Below, one piece after another: positions 1 to 12,313 of a stretch of 64,000 bases of DNA. Below the pieces are notes generated by a model, which worked only from the letters and a program-made list of their open reading frames with translations, searched no databases and was not told where the DNA came from. Every line of letters begins with the position of its first letter. Position 1 is the stretch's first letter. A program made the position numbers and the translations under genes. The stretch is taken from the NCBI RefSeq assembly GCF_003008575.1, contig NZ_CP027667.1, forward strand, positions 3,248,001 to 3,312,000. Direction: 5' to 3'. Source of the stretch: Melaminivora suipulveris (GTDB taxonomy: Bacteria > Pseudomonadota > Gammaproteobacteria > Burkholderiales > Burkholderiaceae_C).

Positions 1-641
1 CCATGGTCTTTCAGACTGCCGCCGCGCTGGCGCGCTCGGACGCAGGCGAGCCGGATGCCTATGCGCTCCTGCGCATCCTCACGCCCATGATCAAGTTCCG
101 CGCCTGCCGCGACGCGCGCAAGGTGACGGGCGACGCCATGGAGGTGCGCGGCGGCTGCGGCTATATCGAGGAGTGGGCCGACCCGCGCCTGGTGCGCGAC
201 GCTCACCTGGGCTCCATCTGGGAGGGCACGAGCAACATCGTCGCGCTGGACGTCATCCGCGCCATCCGCCGCGAGGGCTCGCTGCCGGTGCTGCAGGCTC
301 ACCTGCGGGGCCTGCTGGCCGACGCCGATCTCGCGCCCGCTTACCACGAGGCGCTTGAGCAGGCGCTGGCGCGCGCCGCGCAACTGGCCGAGCGCGCTGC
401 CGGCGACGGCGGCGAACATCTCGCGCGCCAGGCCGCCACCGCCCTGTACAACTGCACCACGGCGATCGCCATGGCCTGGGAAGCGCGCAAGACCGGCTCG
501 GCCGAGCGCCTGCGCCTGTCGCAACTGGCGCTGCTGCACCGCGTGCTGCCGCGCGACCCGCTGGCAGAGGCCGTGCTCCCGGCCGATTGGCAGGCTCAGA
601 AACCGGCGCCGCGCGCCGATGTTCATCAAAAAACGCATTGA
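1..641 (+). CDS. AidB-like acyl-CoA dehydrogenase, C-terminal fragment
   Basis: The reading frame is open from the window edge and the true start lies outside; codons begin at base 3. The visible 212 residues are the C-terminal helical domain of a flavin acyl-CoA dehydrogenase. GGCGYIEEW is followed by the family motif IWEGTSNIVALDVIR, whose Glu is at the position of the usual catalytic base. The wording of this motif is closest to the AidB / isovaleryl-CoA-dehydrogenase-like branch (inference from recall). It probably oxidises an acyl-CoA in the same pathway as the CoA-transferase two genes on. The last residues (VHQKTH) and the stop codon are encoded by a copy of the dispersed repeat at 626-681. 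Confidence 0.85.
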   Translation, partial: MVFQTAAALARSDAGEPDAYALLRILTPMIKFRACRDARKVTGDAMEVRGGCGYIEEWADPRLVRDAHLGSIWEGTSNIVALDVIRAIRREGSLPVLQAHLRGLLADADLAPAYHEALEQALARAAQLAERAAGDGGEHLARQAATALYNCTTAIAMAWEARKTGSAERLRLSQLALLHRVLPRDPLAEAVLPADWQAQKPAPRADVHQKTH

Positions 642-681
642 GTCGGCGTCCTGTAAGCGTAGTTGGCTACAAAAAAAATAG
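626..681 (+). repeat. Dispersed repeat, copy H
   Basis: One of about twelve copies in this window of an imperfect ~50-bp element with an A-rich start, a TCAGTCGGCGTGAAT-like core and an AGCTATCAAAA-like end. This copy has the GAGTCGGCGT core and ends GGCTAC plus an A-run. It carries the stop codon of the acyl-CoA dehydrogenase and lies just before the ribosome binding site of the next gene. Confidence 0.6.
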
Positions 682-706
682 CAAAACCCTTTTATTGGAG
701 ACAAAC

Positions 707-1699
707 ATGACCCACCCCCGACGCGCCGCCCTGGGCGCCATCGCCCTGGCCGCGCTGACGGCCGCGCTGCCGGCCACCGCGCAGGACAAGTTCCCCGCCA
801 AACCCATCAGCTTCGTCGTGCCCTTCCCGCCGGGCGGGCCGACGGACGCCATGGCGCGCATCCTGGCCACCGAGCTCACGCGCGAGCTGGGCCAGAGCGT
901 GATCGTGGACAACCGCGCCGGTGCCGGCGGCAACATCGGTGCCGACGCGGTGGCGCGCGCCAACCCGGATGGCTACACCATCATGTTCGGCACCTCGGGG
1001 CCGCTGGCCATCAACCAGAGCCTGTACAAGGGACTGAAGTACGACCCGCGCACGAGCTATGAGCCCGTCATCTCCGTGGGCTACCTGCCCAACATCCTGG
1101 TGGTGCGGCCCAACCTGGGCGTGAACAACGTGCAGGAGCTGATCGCCAAGGACAAAGCCGACCCCGGCAAGCTCAACTTCGCCTCGTCGGGCAACGGTGC
1201 TTCGTCGCACCTGGCGGGTGTGCTGTTCAACGGTTTGGCCGGCACCAAACTGGTGCACGTGCCCTACAGAGGCACGGGCCCCGCGCTCAACGACCTGCTG
1301 GCCGGGCAGGTGGACATGACCTTCACCGACATCCTGACGGCGCTGCCCTACATCAAGGGCGGCAAGGTCAAGCCGCTGGGCGTGGCGACTGCCAAGCGCT
1401 CCAGCGCGCTGCCGGAGCTGCCCACCATCGGCGAACAGGGCGGCACGGAACTCAAGGCCTACGACGTGAGCGTGTTCTTCGGCGTCGTTGCCCCCAAAGG
1501 CACGCCGGCTGATCGTATCAACGTACTGAACCAGGCGTTCTCGCGAGCCCTGGATTCCGGCAAGGTGCGCCAGACATTTGCCACGCAGGGGTTGGAGGCC
1601 TCGCCCGACCGCACGCCTGCCTACCTCGGTCAATTCATCAAGACCGAGGTGGACAAGTGGGGTCAGGTGGTCCGACAGTCGGGCGTGCAATTGGATTGA
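707..1699 (+). CDS. Bug-family (TctC-like) tripartite tricarboxylate transporter receptor
   Basis: The 330-residue protein has a Sec signal peptide (RRAALGAIALAALTAALPATAQ) followed by FPAKPISFVVPFPPGGPTD. This is the N-terminal signature of Bug / TctC periplasmic receptors, which bind carboxylates and aromatic acids. VPYRGTGPALNDLLAGQVD and the IKGGKVKPLGVAT stretch are also family-typical, and the length is normal. The ATG at 707 was chosen because it follows GGAG at 697-700 and begins the signal peptide. No TctA/TctB membrane genes are adjacent, which is usual for the expanded Bug families of Burkholderiales. It sits 2 bp before the CoA-transferase gene, so the ligand is probably the acid that transferase activates (inference). 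Confidence 0.93.
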   Translation: MTHPRRAALGAIALAALTAALPATAQDKFPAKPISFVVPFPPGGPTDAMARILATELTRELGQSVIVDNRAGAGGNIGADAVARANPDGYTIMFGTSGPLAINQSLYKGLKYDPRTSYEPVISVGYLPNILVVRPNLGVNNVQELIAKDKADPGKLNFASSGNGASSHLAGVLFNGLAGTKLVHVPYRGTGPALNDLLAGQVDMTFTDILTALPYIKGGKVKPLGVATAKRSSALPELPTIGEQGGTELKAYDVSVFFGVVAPKGTPADRINVLNQAFSRALDSGKVRQTFATQGLEASPDRTPAYLGQFIKTEVDKWGQVVRQSGVQLD

Positions 1700-1701
1700 G
1701 G

Positions 1702-2850
1702 ATGGCTGTGACCGAGCAAGTTTCCATTTCTCCCGAAGCGCGGCCCGGCGCGCTGGCCGGCATCAGGGTGCTGGATCTTTCGCGCATCCTGGGCGGGCCG
1801 CTGGCCGGCCAGATCCTGGGCGACCATGGCGCCGACGTGCTGAAAGTCGAGCCGCCGCAGGGCGACGACACGCGCGCCTGGGGCCCGCCGTTCAAGGACG
1901 GCGTGGCCTCGTACTACTACGGCCTGAACCGCAACAAGCGCATCCAGTTCCTGGATCTGTCGGCGCCTGAAGGGCAGCGGCGCGTGCGCGAGCTGATGGC
2001 GCGCGCCGACGTGGTCATCGAGAATTTCAAGACCGGCACCATGGAAAAGTGGGGCATCGGCTACGAGCAAATGCGCAATGAGTTGCCGCACCTGATCTGG
2101 TGCCGCGTGACGGGCTTCGGCACCGACGGCCCGCTGGGCGCGCTGCCCGGCTACGACGCTGCCATCCAGGCCATGGCCGGGCTGATGAGCATCAACGGCG
2201 AGGCGACCGGCGACCCGCTGCGCGTGGGCCTGCCGGTGGTCGACATGGTCACCGGGATGAACGCGGTGATCGGCGTGCTGCTGGCGCTGCACGAGCGCGC
2301 CAGGAGCGGCCAGGGCCAGCTGGTCGATGCGGCGCTGTACGACTCGGGCCTGTCGCTGTTGCACCCGCACGCGGCCAACTGGTTCATGAACGGCCAGGTG
2401 CCGCAGCGCACCGGCAACGCGCATCCCAACATCTACCCCTACGACGTGGTGCGCACCGGCGGCGCGCCGATCTTCCTGGCCGTGGGCAATGACCGGCAGT
2501 TCGCGCTGCTGTGCCAGCACATCGGCCTGCCCGAACTGGCGCAGGACGCGCGCTTTGCCACGGCGGGCCAGCGCTCGGTGCACCGCGACGCGCTCAAGCC
2601 GCTGCTGGAGCAGGCCTTCGCCGGCGACGACGGCCAGCAGCTGGCCGATGCATTGATGGCCATCGGCGTGCCGGCCGCGCCGGTGCTGGACGTGCAGCAG
2701 GCGCTGACGCATCCGCACACGCGGCACCGGCAAATGGTGGTGCAGATGGAGGACGGCAGCCATGGGCTGGGCGCTCCGGTCAAGCTCTCGCGCACGCCGG
2801 CCGGCTACCGCCATGCACCCCTGACCCAGGGAAGCGATTTCCTGGATTGA
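1702..2850 (+). CDS. CaiB/BaiF-type (family III) CoA-transferase
   Basis: A 382-residue family III CoA-transferase, which moves CoA between an acyl-CoA donor and a carboxylic acid. Visible family features are VLDLSRILGGPLAGQILGDHGADVLKVEPP at the N-terminus, NRNKRIQFLDL, and GYDAAIQAMAGLMSINGE in the middle. The conserved Asp that forms the acyl-anhydride intermediate is likely the one in ENFKTGTMEKWGIGY-to-GYDAA (not resolved further). It starts 2 bp after the receptor gene, so the two are probably co-transcribed and translationally coupled. The actual acid substrate cannot be read from the sequence. Confidence 0.92.
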   Translation: MAVTEQVSISPEARPGALAGIRVLDLSRILGGPLAGQILGDHGADVLKVEPPQGDDTRAWGPPFKDGVASYYYGLNRNKRIQFLDLSAPEGQRRVRELMARADVVIENFKTGTMEKWGIGYEQMRNELPHLIWCRVTGFGTDGPLGALPGYDAAIQAMAGLMSINGEATGDPLRVGLPVVDMVTGMNAVIGVLLALHERARSGQGQLVDAALYDSGLSLLHPHAANWFMNGQVPQRTGNAHPNIYPYDVVRTGGAPIFLAVGNDRQFALLCQHIGLPELAQDARFATAGQRSVHRDALKPLLEQAFAGDDGQQLADALMAIGVPAAPVLDVQQALTHPHTRHRQMVVQMEDGSHGLGAPVKLSRTPAGYRHAPLTQGSDFLD

Positions 2851-2864
2851 AAGTGCCGGGCGAG

Positions 2865-4010
2865 CTACCCGCCGCCACCCGGCTCGCGCGTGCCCGCCGC
2901 GCCAGTGCCGCGCTGCGGCGCCAGGCGCCGGTACAGCGTCGCGCGGCTCAAGCCCAGCGCGCGGGCGGCGACATCCACGCGCCCGCCCGCGTCGCGCACG
3001 GCCTGGTGGATCAGCTCGGTCTCCAGCGCCTTGAGCGAACGCGCTGGCGCAGCGCCGGGCGCGCCCTCGGCGTTTGCGCGCTGCGCCGCCACGCGCAGCC
3101 GTAGCCCCGACCACAGCGGCAGCAGCCGCGCCTCGCCCTGCTGCGCCAGATCGAACAGGCTCTGCCACGGCACGGCGAACAGGTCGCCCGCGTGCGGCGC
3201 GGCGGCGGCGGGGACCTGCAGCGCGGGCAGCATGTCGCGCGCCGCACGATTGCTACCCACCACCTGGCCCTCGCCATCCAGGCACAACAGGCCTTGCGCA
3301 TCATCTCCGCCGCCCACGCCGAAGGCCGGCGGCCAGGCCAGGTGCAGCCGCAACTGGTGCGGCCGCGCCAGCAATAGCGCCTGCTCGATGCGCTGGGCCG
3401 ATTGCGCCACCAGGTGTTTGAGCTCGGGCCGCTCCGGCACGTCCACGCCGGTCACATCCAGCATGCCCAGGCATTCGCCGCCAGGGCCGAACAGCGGCGC
3501 GCCGGCGCAGCTGTAGACGCTGGTGTGGCGAAAGAAATGCTCGCCGCGGTGCAGCCAGACCGGCACGCGCTCGGCCAGCGCTGCGCCAATGGCGCTGGTG
3601 CCGATGCTGGCCTCTGACAGATCCACGCCGACGCGGGCGATGGCGTGCGTGTGCGGCTCGCCATGGTCGACGGCGCCGCCGGTGGCGACCACGATGCCCT
3701 GCGCATCGACCAGGACCGCAAAGTAGCGGATCGGCGCCAGCAGCGCGCCCAGGCGGTCGAGTTCGCTGCGCGCGGCCGCCACCAGCCGTGTCTGCGCCTG
3801 CTCGGCGTGGCGTGCGGCGTTGGCCGGCACCGGGCCGAACACCACCTCTTCGTCGGGCCGGCGGCCCTGTGCCAGGCAGCGGCGCCAGCTTTGCAGGATC
3901 CAGGCACGGTCGTACCAGGCGCTGGCCAGCAGGGCGGTCAGTTCGCCGCCGCCGGCCAGCACGCTCTGGCGCGCCAGCGCTATCTGCTGCAAGCGAGGGT
4001 CATCGTGCAT
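2865..4010 (-). CDS. GAF-domain / Fis-type HTH transcriptional regulator without AAA+ domain
   Basis: A 381-residue protein resembling AcoR-type activators at both ends. The N-terminal half has a GAF-like sensor ([59 protein letters not shown]), followed by a PAS-like stretch ([18 protein letters not shown]). The C-terminus is a Fis-family helix-turn-helix ([17 protein letters not shown]). The sigma-54 ATPase module with GAFTGA and Walker motifs is absent, so it is unlikely to open sigma-54 promoters itself. It is divergent from the molybdenum hydroxylase genes and probably controls them. The start at 4010 is the only Met ahead of the conserved region. Confidence 0.82.
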   Translation of the reverse strand: MHDDPRLQQIALARQSVLAGGGELTALLASAWYDRAWILQSWRRCLAQGRRPDEEVVFGPVPANAARHAEQAQTRLVAAARSELDRLGALLAPIRYFAVLVDAQGIVVATGGAVDHGEPHTHAIARVGVDLSEASIGTSAIGAALAERVPVWLHRGEHFFRHTSVYSCAGAPLFGPGGECLGMLDVTGVDVPERPELKHLVAQSAQRIEQALLLARPHQLRLHLAWPPAFGVGGGDDAQGLLCLDGEGQVVGSNRAARDMLPALQVPAAAAPHAGDLFAVPWQSLFDLAQQGEARLLPLWSGLRLRVAAQRANAEGAPGAAPARSLKALETELIHQAVRDAGGRVDVAARALGLSRATLYRRLAPQRGTGAAGTREPGGGG

Positions 4011-4052
4011 GGCGCAAGCGGTGCCTTTCGTGAGGGGTGCGGCCGGGCGGCG

Positions 4053-4065
4053 TCTCAAACTGAGA
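4053..4065. promoter_or_regulatory. Candidate operator, inverted repeat TCTCA-AAC-TGAGA
   Basis: A 5-bp perfect inverted repeat with a 3-nt spacer lies in the 180-bp divergent gap between the GAF/Fis regulator and the 2Fe-2S subunit gene. Short dyads in this position are typical operator sites for such regulators. Assignment to this protein is inference. Confidence 0.35.
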
Positions 4066-4190
4066 ATTTCCCCGCCGCGGCGCGGCAGTCCAAGGGTTTC
4101 CCCCCGGCACGGTGGCCGGGCCTTGTTCCAAGAATCGCCTGGATTCTGACATCGACCCATCGCAACCCACGACAAGCAAGGAGACGCCCG

Positions 4191-4673
4191 ATGAAAGTGG
4201 AACTCGTCGTCAACGGTAAACAGGTGAGCGCCGACGTGCCGCCCAACACCCTGTTGGTGCAACTGCTGCGCGAACACCTGCGCCTGACCGGCACGCACAT
4301 GGGCTGCGACACCGCGCAGTGCGGCGCGTGCACCGTGCTGCTCGATGGCCGCGCCATCAAATCGTGCAACGCGCTGGCGGTGCAGGTGCAGGGCTGCGAG
4401 GTCACGACCATCGAGGGCATGGCGCAGCCGGATGGCACGCTGCACCCGGTGCAGGCGGCCTTCAAGGAGTGCCACGGCCTGCAATGCGGCTTTTGCACGC
4501 CCGGCATGGTCATGAGCACCGTGGATCTGCTCAAGCGCCATCCCGATGCCGACGAGCGCGAGATCCGCGAGCAGCTGGACGGCAACATGTGCCGCTGCAC
4601 CGGCTACCAGAACATCGTGCGCGCCGTGCAGACGGCGCGGCAGGCCAGCGCCACCGCCACCGCCACCGCCTGA
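4191..4673 (+). CDS. Molybdenum hydroxylase [2Fe-2S] subunit (CoxS/XdhA-like)
   Basis: A 160-residue electron-transfer subunit of the xanthine oxidase family. It carries the plant-ferredoxin-type cluster ligands C39, C44, C47 and C59 ([17 protein letters not shown]), then the second cluster ligands C99, C102, C134 and C136 ([21 protein letters not shown]). All eight cysteines are present. It passes electrons from the Mo site to FAD in the medium subunit. It begins the operon behind GGAG at 4180-4183 and is followed after 28 bp by the Mo subunit. The ATATATA tail is low-complexity and non-essential in appearance. Confidence 0.95.
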   Translation: MKVELVVNGKQVSADVPPNTLLVQLLREHLRLTGTHMGCDTAQCGACTVLLDGRAIKSCNALAVQVQGCEVTTIEGMAQPDGTLHPVQAAFKECHGLQCGFCTPGMVMSTVDLLKRHPDADEREIREQLDGNMCRCTGYQNIVRAVQTARQASATATATA

Positions 4674-4701
4674 CGGGCGACCAGCACAAGGAGACACAGA
4701 C

Positions 4702-7086
<2,385 letters not shown>

Positions 7087-7107
7087 ACGAGAAGGGAGAC
7101 ACCAACC

Positions 7108-7899
7108 ATGTACGCATTCACCTACGAACGCCCGGCGAGCCGCGACGCCGCCCTGCAACTGGTGCGCGCCGGCGGCAAGCCGATTGCCGGCGGCCAGACC
7201 CTGCTGCCCTCCATGCGCCTGCGCCTGGCGGCGCCAGAGCAGCTGGTGGACCTGGCGGCCCTGCCGGAGCTGGCCGGCATCCGCCGCGAGGGCGACCAGC
7301 TGGTTATCGGCGCCATGACGCGCCACCACCAGGTGGCCGAAAGCGACGCCGTGCGCGCCGCCATCCCCGCGCTGGCGCACATGGCCCAGCTCATCGGCGA
7401 CCGCCAGGTGCGCGCGCGCGGCACGCTGGGCGGCTCGGTGGCCAACAACGACCCGGCCGCCGACTATCCCGCCGCCGTGCTGGGCCTGGGCGCCACCGTG
7501 CAGACCGACCGGCGCAGCATCGCCGCCGACGACTTCTTCCAGGGGCTGTTTGCCACGGCGCTGGAAGACGACGAGCTGATCTGCGAGATCCGCTTTCCCA
7601 TCCCGCAGCGCGCGGCGTACGTCAAGTTCCGCCAGCCCGCGTCGCGCTTCGCGCTGATCGGCGTGTTCGTCGCGCAGACCGCGGGCGGCGTGCGCGTGGC
7701 CGTCACGGGCGGGGGCAACGGGGTGTTCAGGCACACGGCGATGGAGCAGGCGTTGTCGTCCAGCTTCTCACCCGAGGCCATTGCCAACGTGGCGACGGAC
7801 GAGAACGAGATGAGCAGCGACCTGCACGGCAGCAGCGCCTATCGCGCGCACCTGGTCGGCGTGATGGCCCGGCGCGCGGTGGAGCAGGCGCTGGCCTGA
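7108..7899 (+). CDS. Molybdenum hydroxylase FAD subunit (CoxM-like)
   Basis: A 263-residue FAD-binding medium subunit that reoxidises the iron-sulfur clusters. It shows the two FAD-binding signatures of the family: AGGQTLLPSMRLRL (residues ~27-40) and the TLGGSVANNDPAADYPA stretch (~108-125). The C-terminal CO-dehydrogenase flavoprotein domain (SRFALIGVFVAQTAGGVRVAVTGGG) is also present. The start at 7108 follows GGGAG, 21 bp after the Mo subunit. With the two preceding genes it forms the S-L-M core; the order differs from the M-S-L of classical coxMSL. Confidence 0.94.
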   Translation: MYAFTYERPASRDAALQLVRAGGKPIAGGQTLLPSMRLRLAAPEQLVDLAALPELAGIRREGDQLVIGAMTRHHQVAESDAVRAAIPALAHMAQLIGDRQVRARGTLGGSVANNDPAADYPAAVLGLGATVQTDRRSIAADDFFQGLFATALEDDELICEIRFPIPQRAAYVKFRQPASRFALIGVFVAQTAGGVRVAVTGGGNGVFRHTAMEQALSSSFSPEAIANVATDENEMSSDLHGSSAYRAHLVGVMARRAVEQALA

Positions 7900-7923
7900 C
7901 CCCGGCGCCGTTGCCGGGGCCTC

Positions 7924-8047
7924 TTGCTCCCTCCCCCCCTGGGGGAGGGCCGGGGTGGGGGCCAGCCCCGGTGGCGCATCTGCCGTTGCCCGCGCTGCAA
8001 GCCGGCCCCCATCCCTACCTTCCCCCAGAGGCGGAAGGAGTGCAGCC
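7924..8047. repeat. REP-like GC-rich repeat block
   Basis: A bipartite element made of CCTCCCCC..GGGGGAGG hairpin arms, a GGGCCGGGGTGGGGG stretch, and about 80 bp on the reverse-complementary wording (CCCCCATCCC..CTTCCCCC). It resembles the elements at 9166-9215 and 12969-13097. It fills most of the gap between the FAD-subunit and MoxR genes and could slow transcription between the structural and maturation halves of the cluster (inference). Confidence 0.6.
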
Positions 8048-8061
8048 CGGCAGCGGCCTGC

Positions 8062-8120
8062 AAACTTGATAGCAAACTCCGCTTGATTCACGCCGGCTCA
8101 CCGCCCATTTGACCTGAAAA
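8062..8120 (-). repeat. Dispersed repeat, copy G (reverse orientation)
   Basis: Read on the minus strand it contains GAGCCGGCGTGAATCAAGCG followed by TTTGCTATCAAG, a close match to the family core. It abuts the MoxR gene start region. Confidence 0.65.
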
Positions 8121-8127
8121 CCCCATC

Positions 8128-9204
<1,077 letters not shown>

Positions 9205-9249
9205 GGGCCGCCCGACACCGCCCCCAGGCCCATTCGGACCAGATTTTGA

Positions 9250-9300
9250 CGAAAAACCGCCCACGCCGGGGCCAATCCACGACATAACGCTATCAAAATG
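9250..9300 (+). repeat. Dispersed repeat, copy L (degenerate)
   Basis: Starts GAAAAACCGCCC and ends CGCTATCAAAATG, with a degraded CGCCGG core. Its final ATG is the start codon of the next gene. This is the weakest match in the family. Confidence 0.4.
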
Positions 9301-10536
9301 CAAGCGCCAGCATCCCCGTCCCGCCCCATCCCCCAGCTGGGAGACGCGCGCACCGGCAAGCTGGCCGCCAACCTGGCGGCCTTCGGCCGCAGCCTGCGCC
9401 GCGCCGGCGTGCCGGTGGACGCCGCGCGCATCGCCCTGGCGCAGCAGGCGCTGCTGGCCGTGGGCGTGGCGCAGCGGCTGGACATGGAAGCCGCGCTGGA
9501 GTCCGTCCTCGTCAGCCGCGAGGCCGACCGCCTGGTCTTTCGCGAGCTGTTCGCCGCCTTCTTCCGCGACCCGGAGCTGGCGCACAAGCTGCTCGCGCAG
9601 ATGCTGCCGCGCGCCGATGGCCGCGCCGAGCCGCCGCGCCAGCGCCCGCGCGTGCGCGAAGCCCTGGCGCCGCCGCGCGCTGCCAAGACCGCCCAGCCGG
9701 CGCAGGAGCAGGCCATCGACCTGGACGCCGCGATGAGCGCCAGCCAGCTCGCGCGCCTGAAAAACGCCGACTTCAACCAGCTCAGCGCCAGCGAATACCG
9801 CCTGGTGCAGCAGCTGGTGCAAACCATCGCGCTGCCCGTGCCCACGGTGGCCACGCGCCGCAGCCGCGCCGGCAGCCGGGGCGCGCGCATCCACTGGAGC
9901 CGCACGCTGCACGCCGCCGCGCGCACCGGCGGCGACGTGGCGCTGCTGGCGCGGCGCCAGCCGCGGCGCCAGCCGCTGCCGCTGTTGATCCTGGTGGACG
10001 TGTCCGGCTCCATGGAGCGCTACGCGCGGCTGCTGCTGGCCTTTTTGCATGCCGCCACCGCGCGCGTAGCCGTCGGCGGCCGGCGCCTGGCGGTGCGCCG
10101 CGACGCATTCGCCTTCGGCACGCACCTGACCGACCTGCACGCCGCCTTCGCCCATGCCGACACCGACGCCATGCTGGCGCACGCCGGCCAGCTGATCCAG
10201 GGCTTCGGTGGCGGCACCTGCCTGGGCGCGAGCCTGGCCGGGCTGCGCCGCCACCACGCGCGCCGCCTGGTGGGCCGGCGCACGCTGGTGCTGCTGGTCA
10301 GCGACGGGCTGGACACGGGCGAGCCCCAGGCGCTGGCGCGGGAGCTGGACTGGCTCAAGCGCCACACGCGCAGCCTGCTGTGGCTGAACCCGCTGCTGCG
10401 TTTCGACGGCTACCAGCCGCTGGCCCAGGGCGCGGCCGCGCTGCACCGCGCCTGCGACGCCATGCTGGCGGTACACAACGTGACGCGGCTGCAGGAGCTG
10501 GCCGCCGCCCTGGCGCAGCTGCTGCGCCAGCGCTGA
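9298..10536 (+). CDS. VWA-domain protein, CoxE family
   Basis: A 412-residue CoxE-like protein. The N-terminal region (LAANLAAFGRSLRRAGVPVD) is typical of the family. The C-terminal von Willebrand factor A domain carries the metal-site motif DVSGSME at 234-240, plus GGGTCLGASL and LVSDGLDTGEP. In the cox system CoxE is proposed to work with the AAA+ CoxD in building the Mo active site. The start at 9298 coincides with the end of a dispersed repeat and no Shine-Dalgarno sequence is visible, so expression may be low or a different start may be used. Confidence 0.9.
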   Translation: MQAPASPSRPIPQLGDARTGKLAANLAAFGRSLRRAGVPVDAARIALAQQALLAVGVAQRLDMEAALESVLVSREADRLVFRELFAAFFRDPELAHKLLAQMLPRADGRAEPPRQRPRVREALAPPRAAKTAQPAQEQAIDLDAAMSASQLARLKNADFNQLSASEYRLVQQLVQTIALPVPTVATRRSRAGSRGARIHWSRTLHAAARTGGDVALLARRQPRRQPLPLLILVDVSGSMERYARLLLAFLHAATARVAVGGRRLAVRRDAFAFGTHLTDLHAAFAHADTDAMLAHAGQLIQGFGGGTCLGASLAGLRRHHARRLVGRRTLVLLVSDGLDTGEPQALARELDWLKRHTRSLLWLNPLLRFDGYQPLAQGAAALHRACDAMLAVHNVTRLQELAAALAQLLRQR

Positions 10537-10562
10537 AAATTTTCGAAGCAAAGGAGACACCC

Positions 10563-11123
10563 ATGGAAATGCAAGGCACGCGCCAGCTCGCCGTCACCCA
10601 GCAACAGGCCTGGGAGGGGCTGAACGACCCCGAAGTGCTGAAGGCCTGCATCCCGGGCTGCGACAGCATCGAGGCCACGGGCGAGAACACCTGGGACCTG
10701 GTCAACGCCATCAAGGTCGGCCCGGTCGCGGCCAAGTTCAAAGGCAGCATCGCCTTGTCCGACATCCAGCCGCCCGAGAGCTACACGCTGACCTTCGAGG
10801 GCAACGGCGGCGTGGCCGGCTTCGGCAAGGGCAGCGCGCAGGTGCGGCTGCTGCCCCAGGGCGAAGGCTGCGAACTGGCCTACAGCGCCAGCGCCACCGT
10901 CGGCGGCAAGATCGCCCAGGTGGGGCAGCGGCTGATCGACGGCGTGGCCAAGTCCATGGCCGAGAGTTTCTTCAAGCGCTTCGAGGAGGAGATGCAGCGC
11001 CGCCACGGGCCGCAGCCTGAGTCGGGCGCGCAGGAAGAGGGGGACAAGCCCGGCGCGCTGAAGAAGATGTGGGGCAAGCTGACCGGCGGCAAGGGCGAGC
11101 CGGCGGCACCGGGCGAGGCCTGA
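10563..11123 (+). CDS. CoxG-family SRPBCC protein
   Basis: A 186-residue CoxG protein. It begins MEMQGTRQLAV, followed by AWEGLNDPEVLKACIPGCDSI, the CoxG signature of the START/SRPBCC fold, and a GNGGVAGFGKGSAQVRL core. CoxG is reported to anchor CO dehydrogenase to the membrane; the charged C-terminal tail (LKKMWGKLTGGKGEP) would suit membrane or protein contact (inference). A strong AAAGGAG precedes the start by 7 bp, and the gene follows coxE by 26 bp. Confidence 0.92.
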   Translation: MEMQGTRQLAVTQQQAWEGLNDPEVLKACIPGCDSIEATGENTWDLVNAIKVGPVAAKFKGSIALSDIQPPESYTLTFEGNGGVAGFGKGSAQVRLLPQGEGCELAYSASATVGGKIAQVGQRLIDGVAKSMAESFFKRFEEEMQRRHGPQPESGAQEEGDKPGALKKMWGKLTGGKGEPAAPGEA

Positions 11124-11190
11124 GCGCCTCCGCCTCCTTGCTATTTGCGGCCGAGCGGGAGGCAGATCGTCCCGGCCTTGCAATACTCAT

Positions 11191-11240
11191 AAAAAGCCGC
11201 TGCGTCGGCGTCGATATTGGACTGTGTGCTATTTATTTGC
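11191..11240 (+). repeat. Dispersed repeat, copy I
   Basis: AAAAAGCC, then GCGTCGGCGTCGATATTGG and TGTGCTATTTATTT. It matches the family order of A-rich start, CGGCGT core and GCTAT end. It lies between coxG and the XdhC gene. Confidence 0.5.
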
Positions 11241-11272
11241 GTAGTCCATTCTTGATTGACGAAAGGCCCGCC

Positions 11273-12313
11273 ATGGAAAACCTCGACGTCACCGTGCTGC
11301 GCGCCCTGCGCGACTGGCGCGCGGCCGGCCAGCACGCGCTGCTGGTCACGGTGGTGCGCACGTGGGGATCGTCGCCGCGCCCCGTGGGCTCCATCATGGC
11401 GCTGCGCGGTGATGGCGCGGTGGTCGGCTCGGTCTCGGGCGGCTGCATCGAGGACGACCTGATCGCCCGCTATACCCAGCCCGGCGCCAAGGACGCGCTG
11501 CCGCGCCAGGCGCCGCCGCAGTTCGCCCGCTATGGCGTCAGCGCCGAGGAGGCCTTTCGCTTCGGCCTGCCCTGCGGCGGCACGCTGGAGCTGCTGCTGG
11601 AGTTCGACCCCGACGCCGCCAGCCTGCGCGAGCTGGTGCAGGCGCTGGACGCCGGCCGCCTGGTGCACCGCGCCGTGCGCCTGGAGGGCGGGCAGGTGAC
11701 GCTGCAGGACGCCGACGCGCCCGCCGAGCTGCGCCTGGACGCCGCGCAGCTCACCAACACCTTCGGCCCCGAGTACCGCATGCTGATCATCGGCGCCGGC
11801 CAGATGAGCGAATACCTGGCGACCATGGCGCAGTTCTGCGGGTTCGCCGTCACCGTCTGCGACCCGCGCGAGGAATACCGCGGCAGCTTCGACGTGCCCG
11901 GTGCGCGGCTGGTCGCCACCATGCCCGACGACACCGTGGCCGCGCTGCAGCCCGACGCGCGCACCTGCGTCATCGCCCTCACGCACGACCCCAAGCTGGA
12001 CGACCTGGCGCTCTTGCAGGCGCTGGAAACCCCCGCGTTCTATATCGGCGCCATCGGCAGCCGGCGCAACAACGCCGCGCGCCGCCAGCGCATGATCGAA
12101 CACCTGGAGCAGACCGAGGAAAGCCTGGCGCGCCTGCGCGGCCCGGTGGGCCTGTACATCGGCAGCAAGACGCCGCCCGAGATCGCCGTGAGCATCATGG
12201 CCGAGGTGCTGGCGGTGAAGAACGGCGTGCAGCTACCGCAAGGCATGGACGTGGCGCACGTCAAGGACCAGCTGGGCCTGGCGGCGCCGGGCTCGGCCTG
12301 CGTGGTGGGATGA
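11273..12313 (+). CDS. XdhC/CoxF-family Mo-cofactor maturation protein
   Basis: A 346-residue XdhC/CoxI-type protein. The N-terminal XdhC domain has TWGSSPRPVGSIMAL and GSVSGGCIEDDL. The C-terminal Rossmann domain has LIIGAGQMSEYLATMAQFCG and the YIGAIGSRRNNAARR stretch. XdhC proteins bind molybdenum cofactor, promote its sulfuration and deliver it to hydroxylases. The ATG at 11273 begins the conserved N-terminus. The 3' end overlaps the MobA-like gene by 4 bp (ATGA), so the two are translationally coupled and likely act together on the cofactor. Confidence 0.93.
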   Translation: MENLDVTVLRALRDWRAAGQHALLVTVVRTWGSSPRPVGSIMALRGDGAVVGSVSGGCIEDDLIARYTQPGAKDALPRQAPPQFARYGVSAEEAFRFGLPCGGTLELLLEFDPDAASLRELVQALDAGRLVHRAVRLEGGQVTLQDADAPAELRLDAAQLTNTFGPEYRMLIIGAGQMSEYLATMAQFCGFAVTVCDPREEYRGSFDVPGARLVATMPDDTVAALQPDARTCVIALTHDPKLDDLALLQALETPAFYIGAIGSRRNNAARRQRMIEHLEQTEESLARLRGPVGLYIGSKTPPEIAVSIMAEVLAVKNGVQLPQGMDVAHVKDQLGLAAPGSACVVG

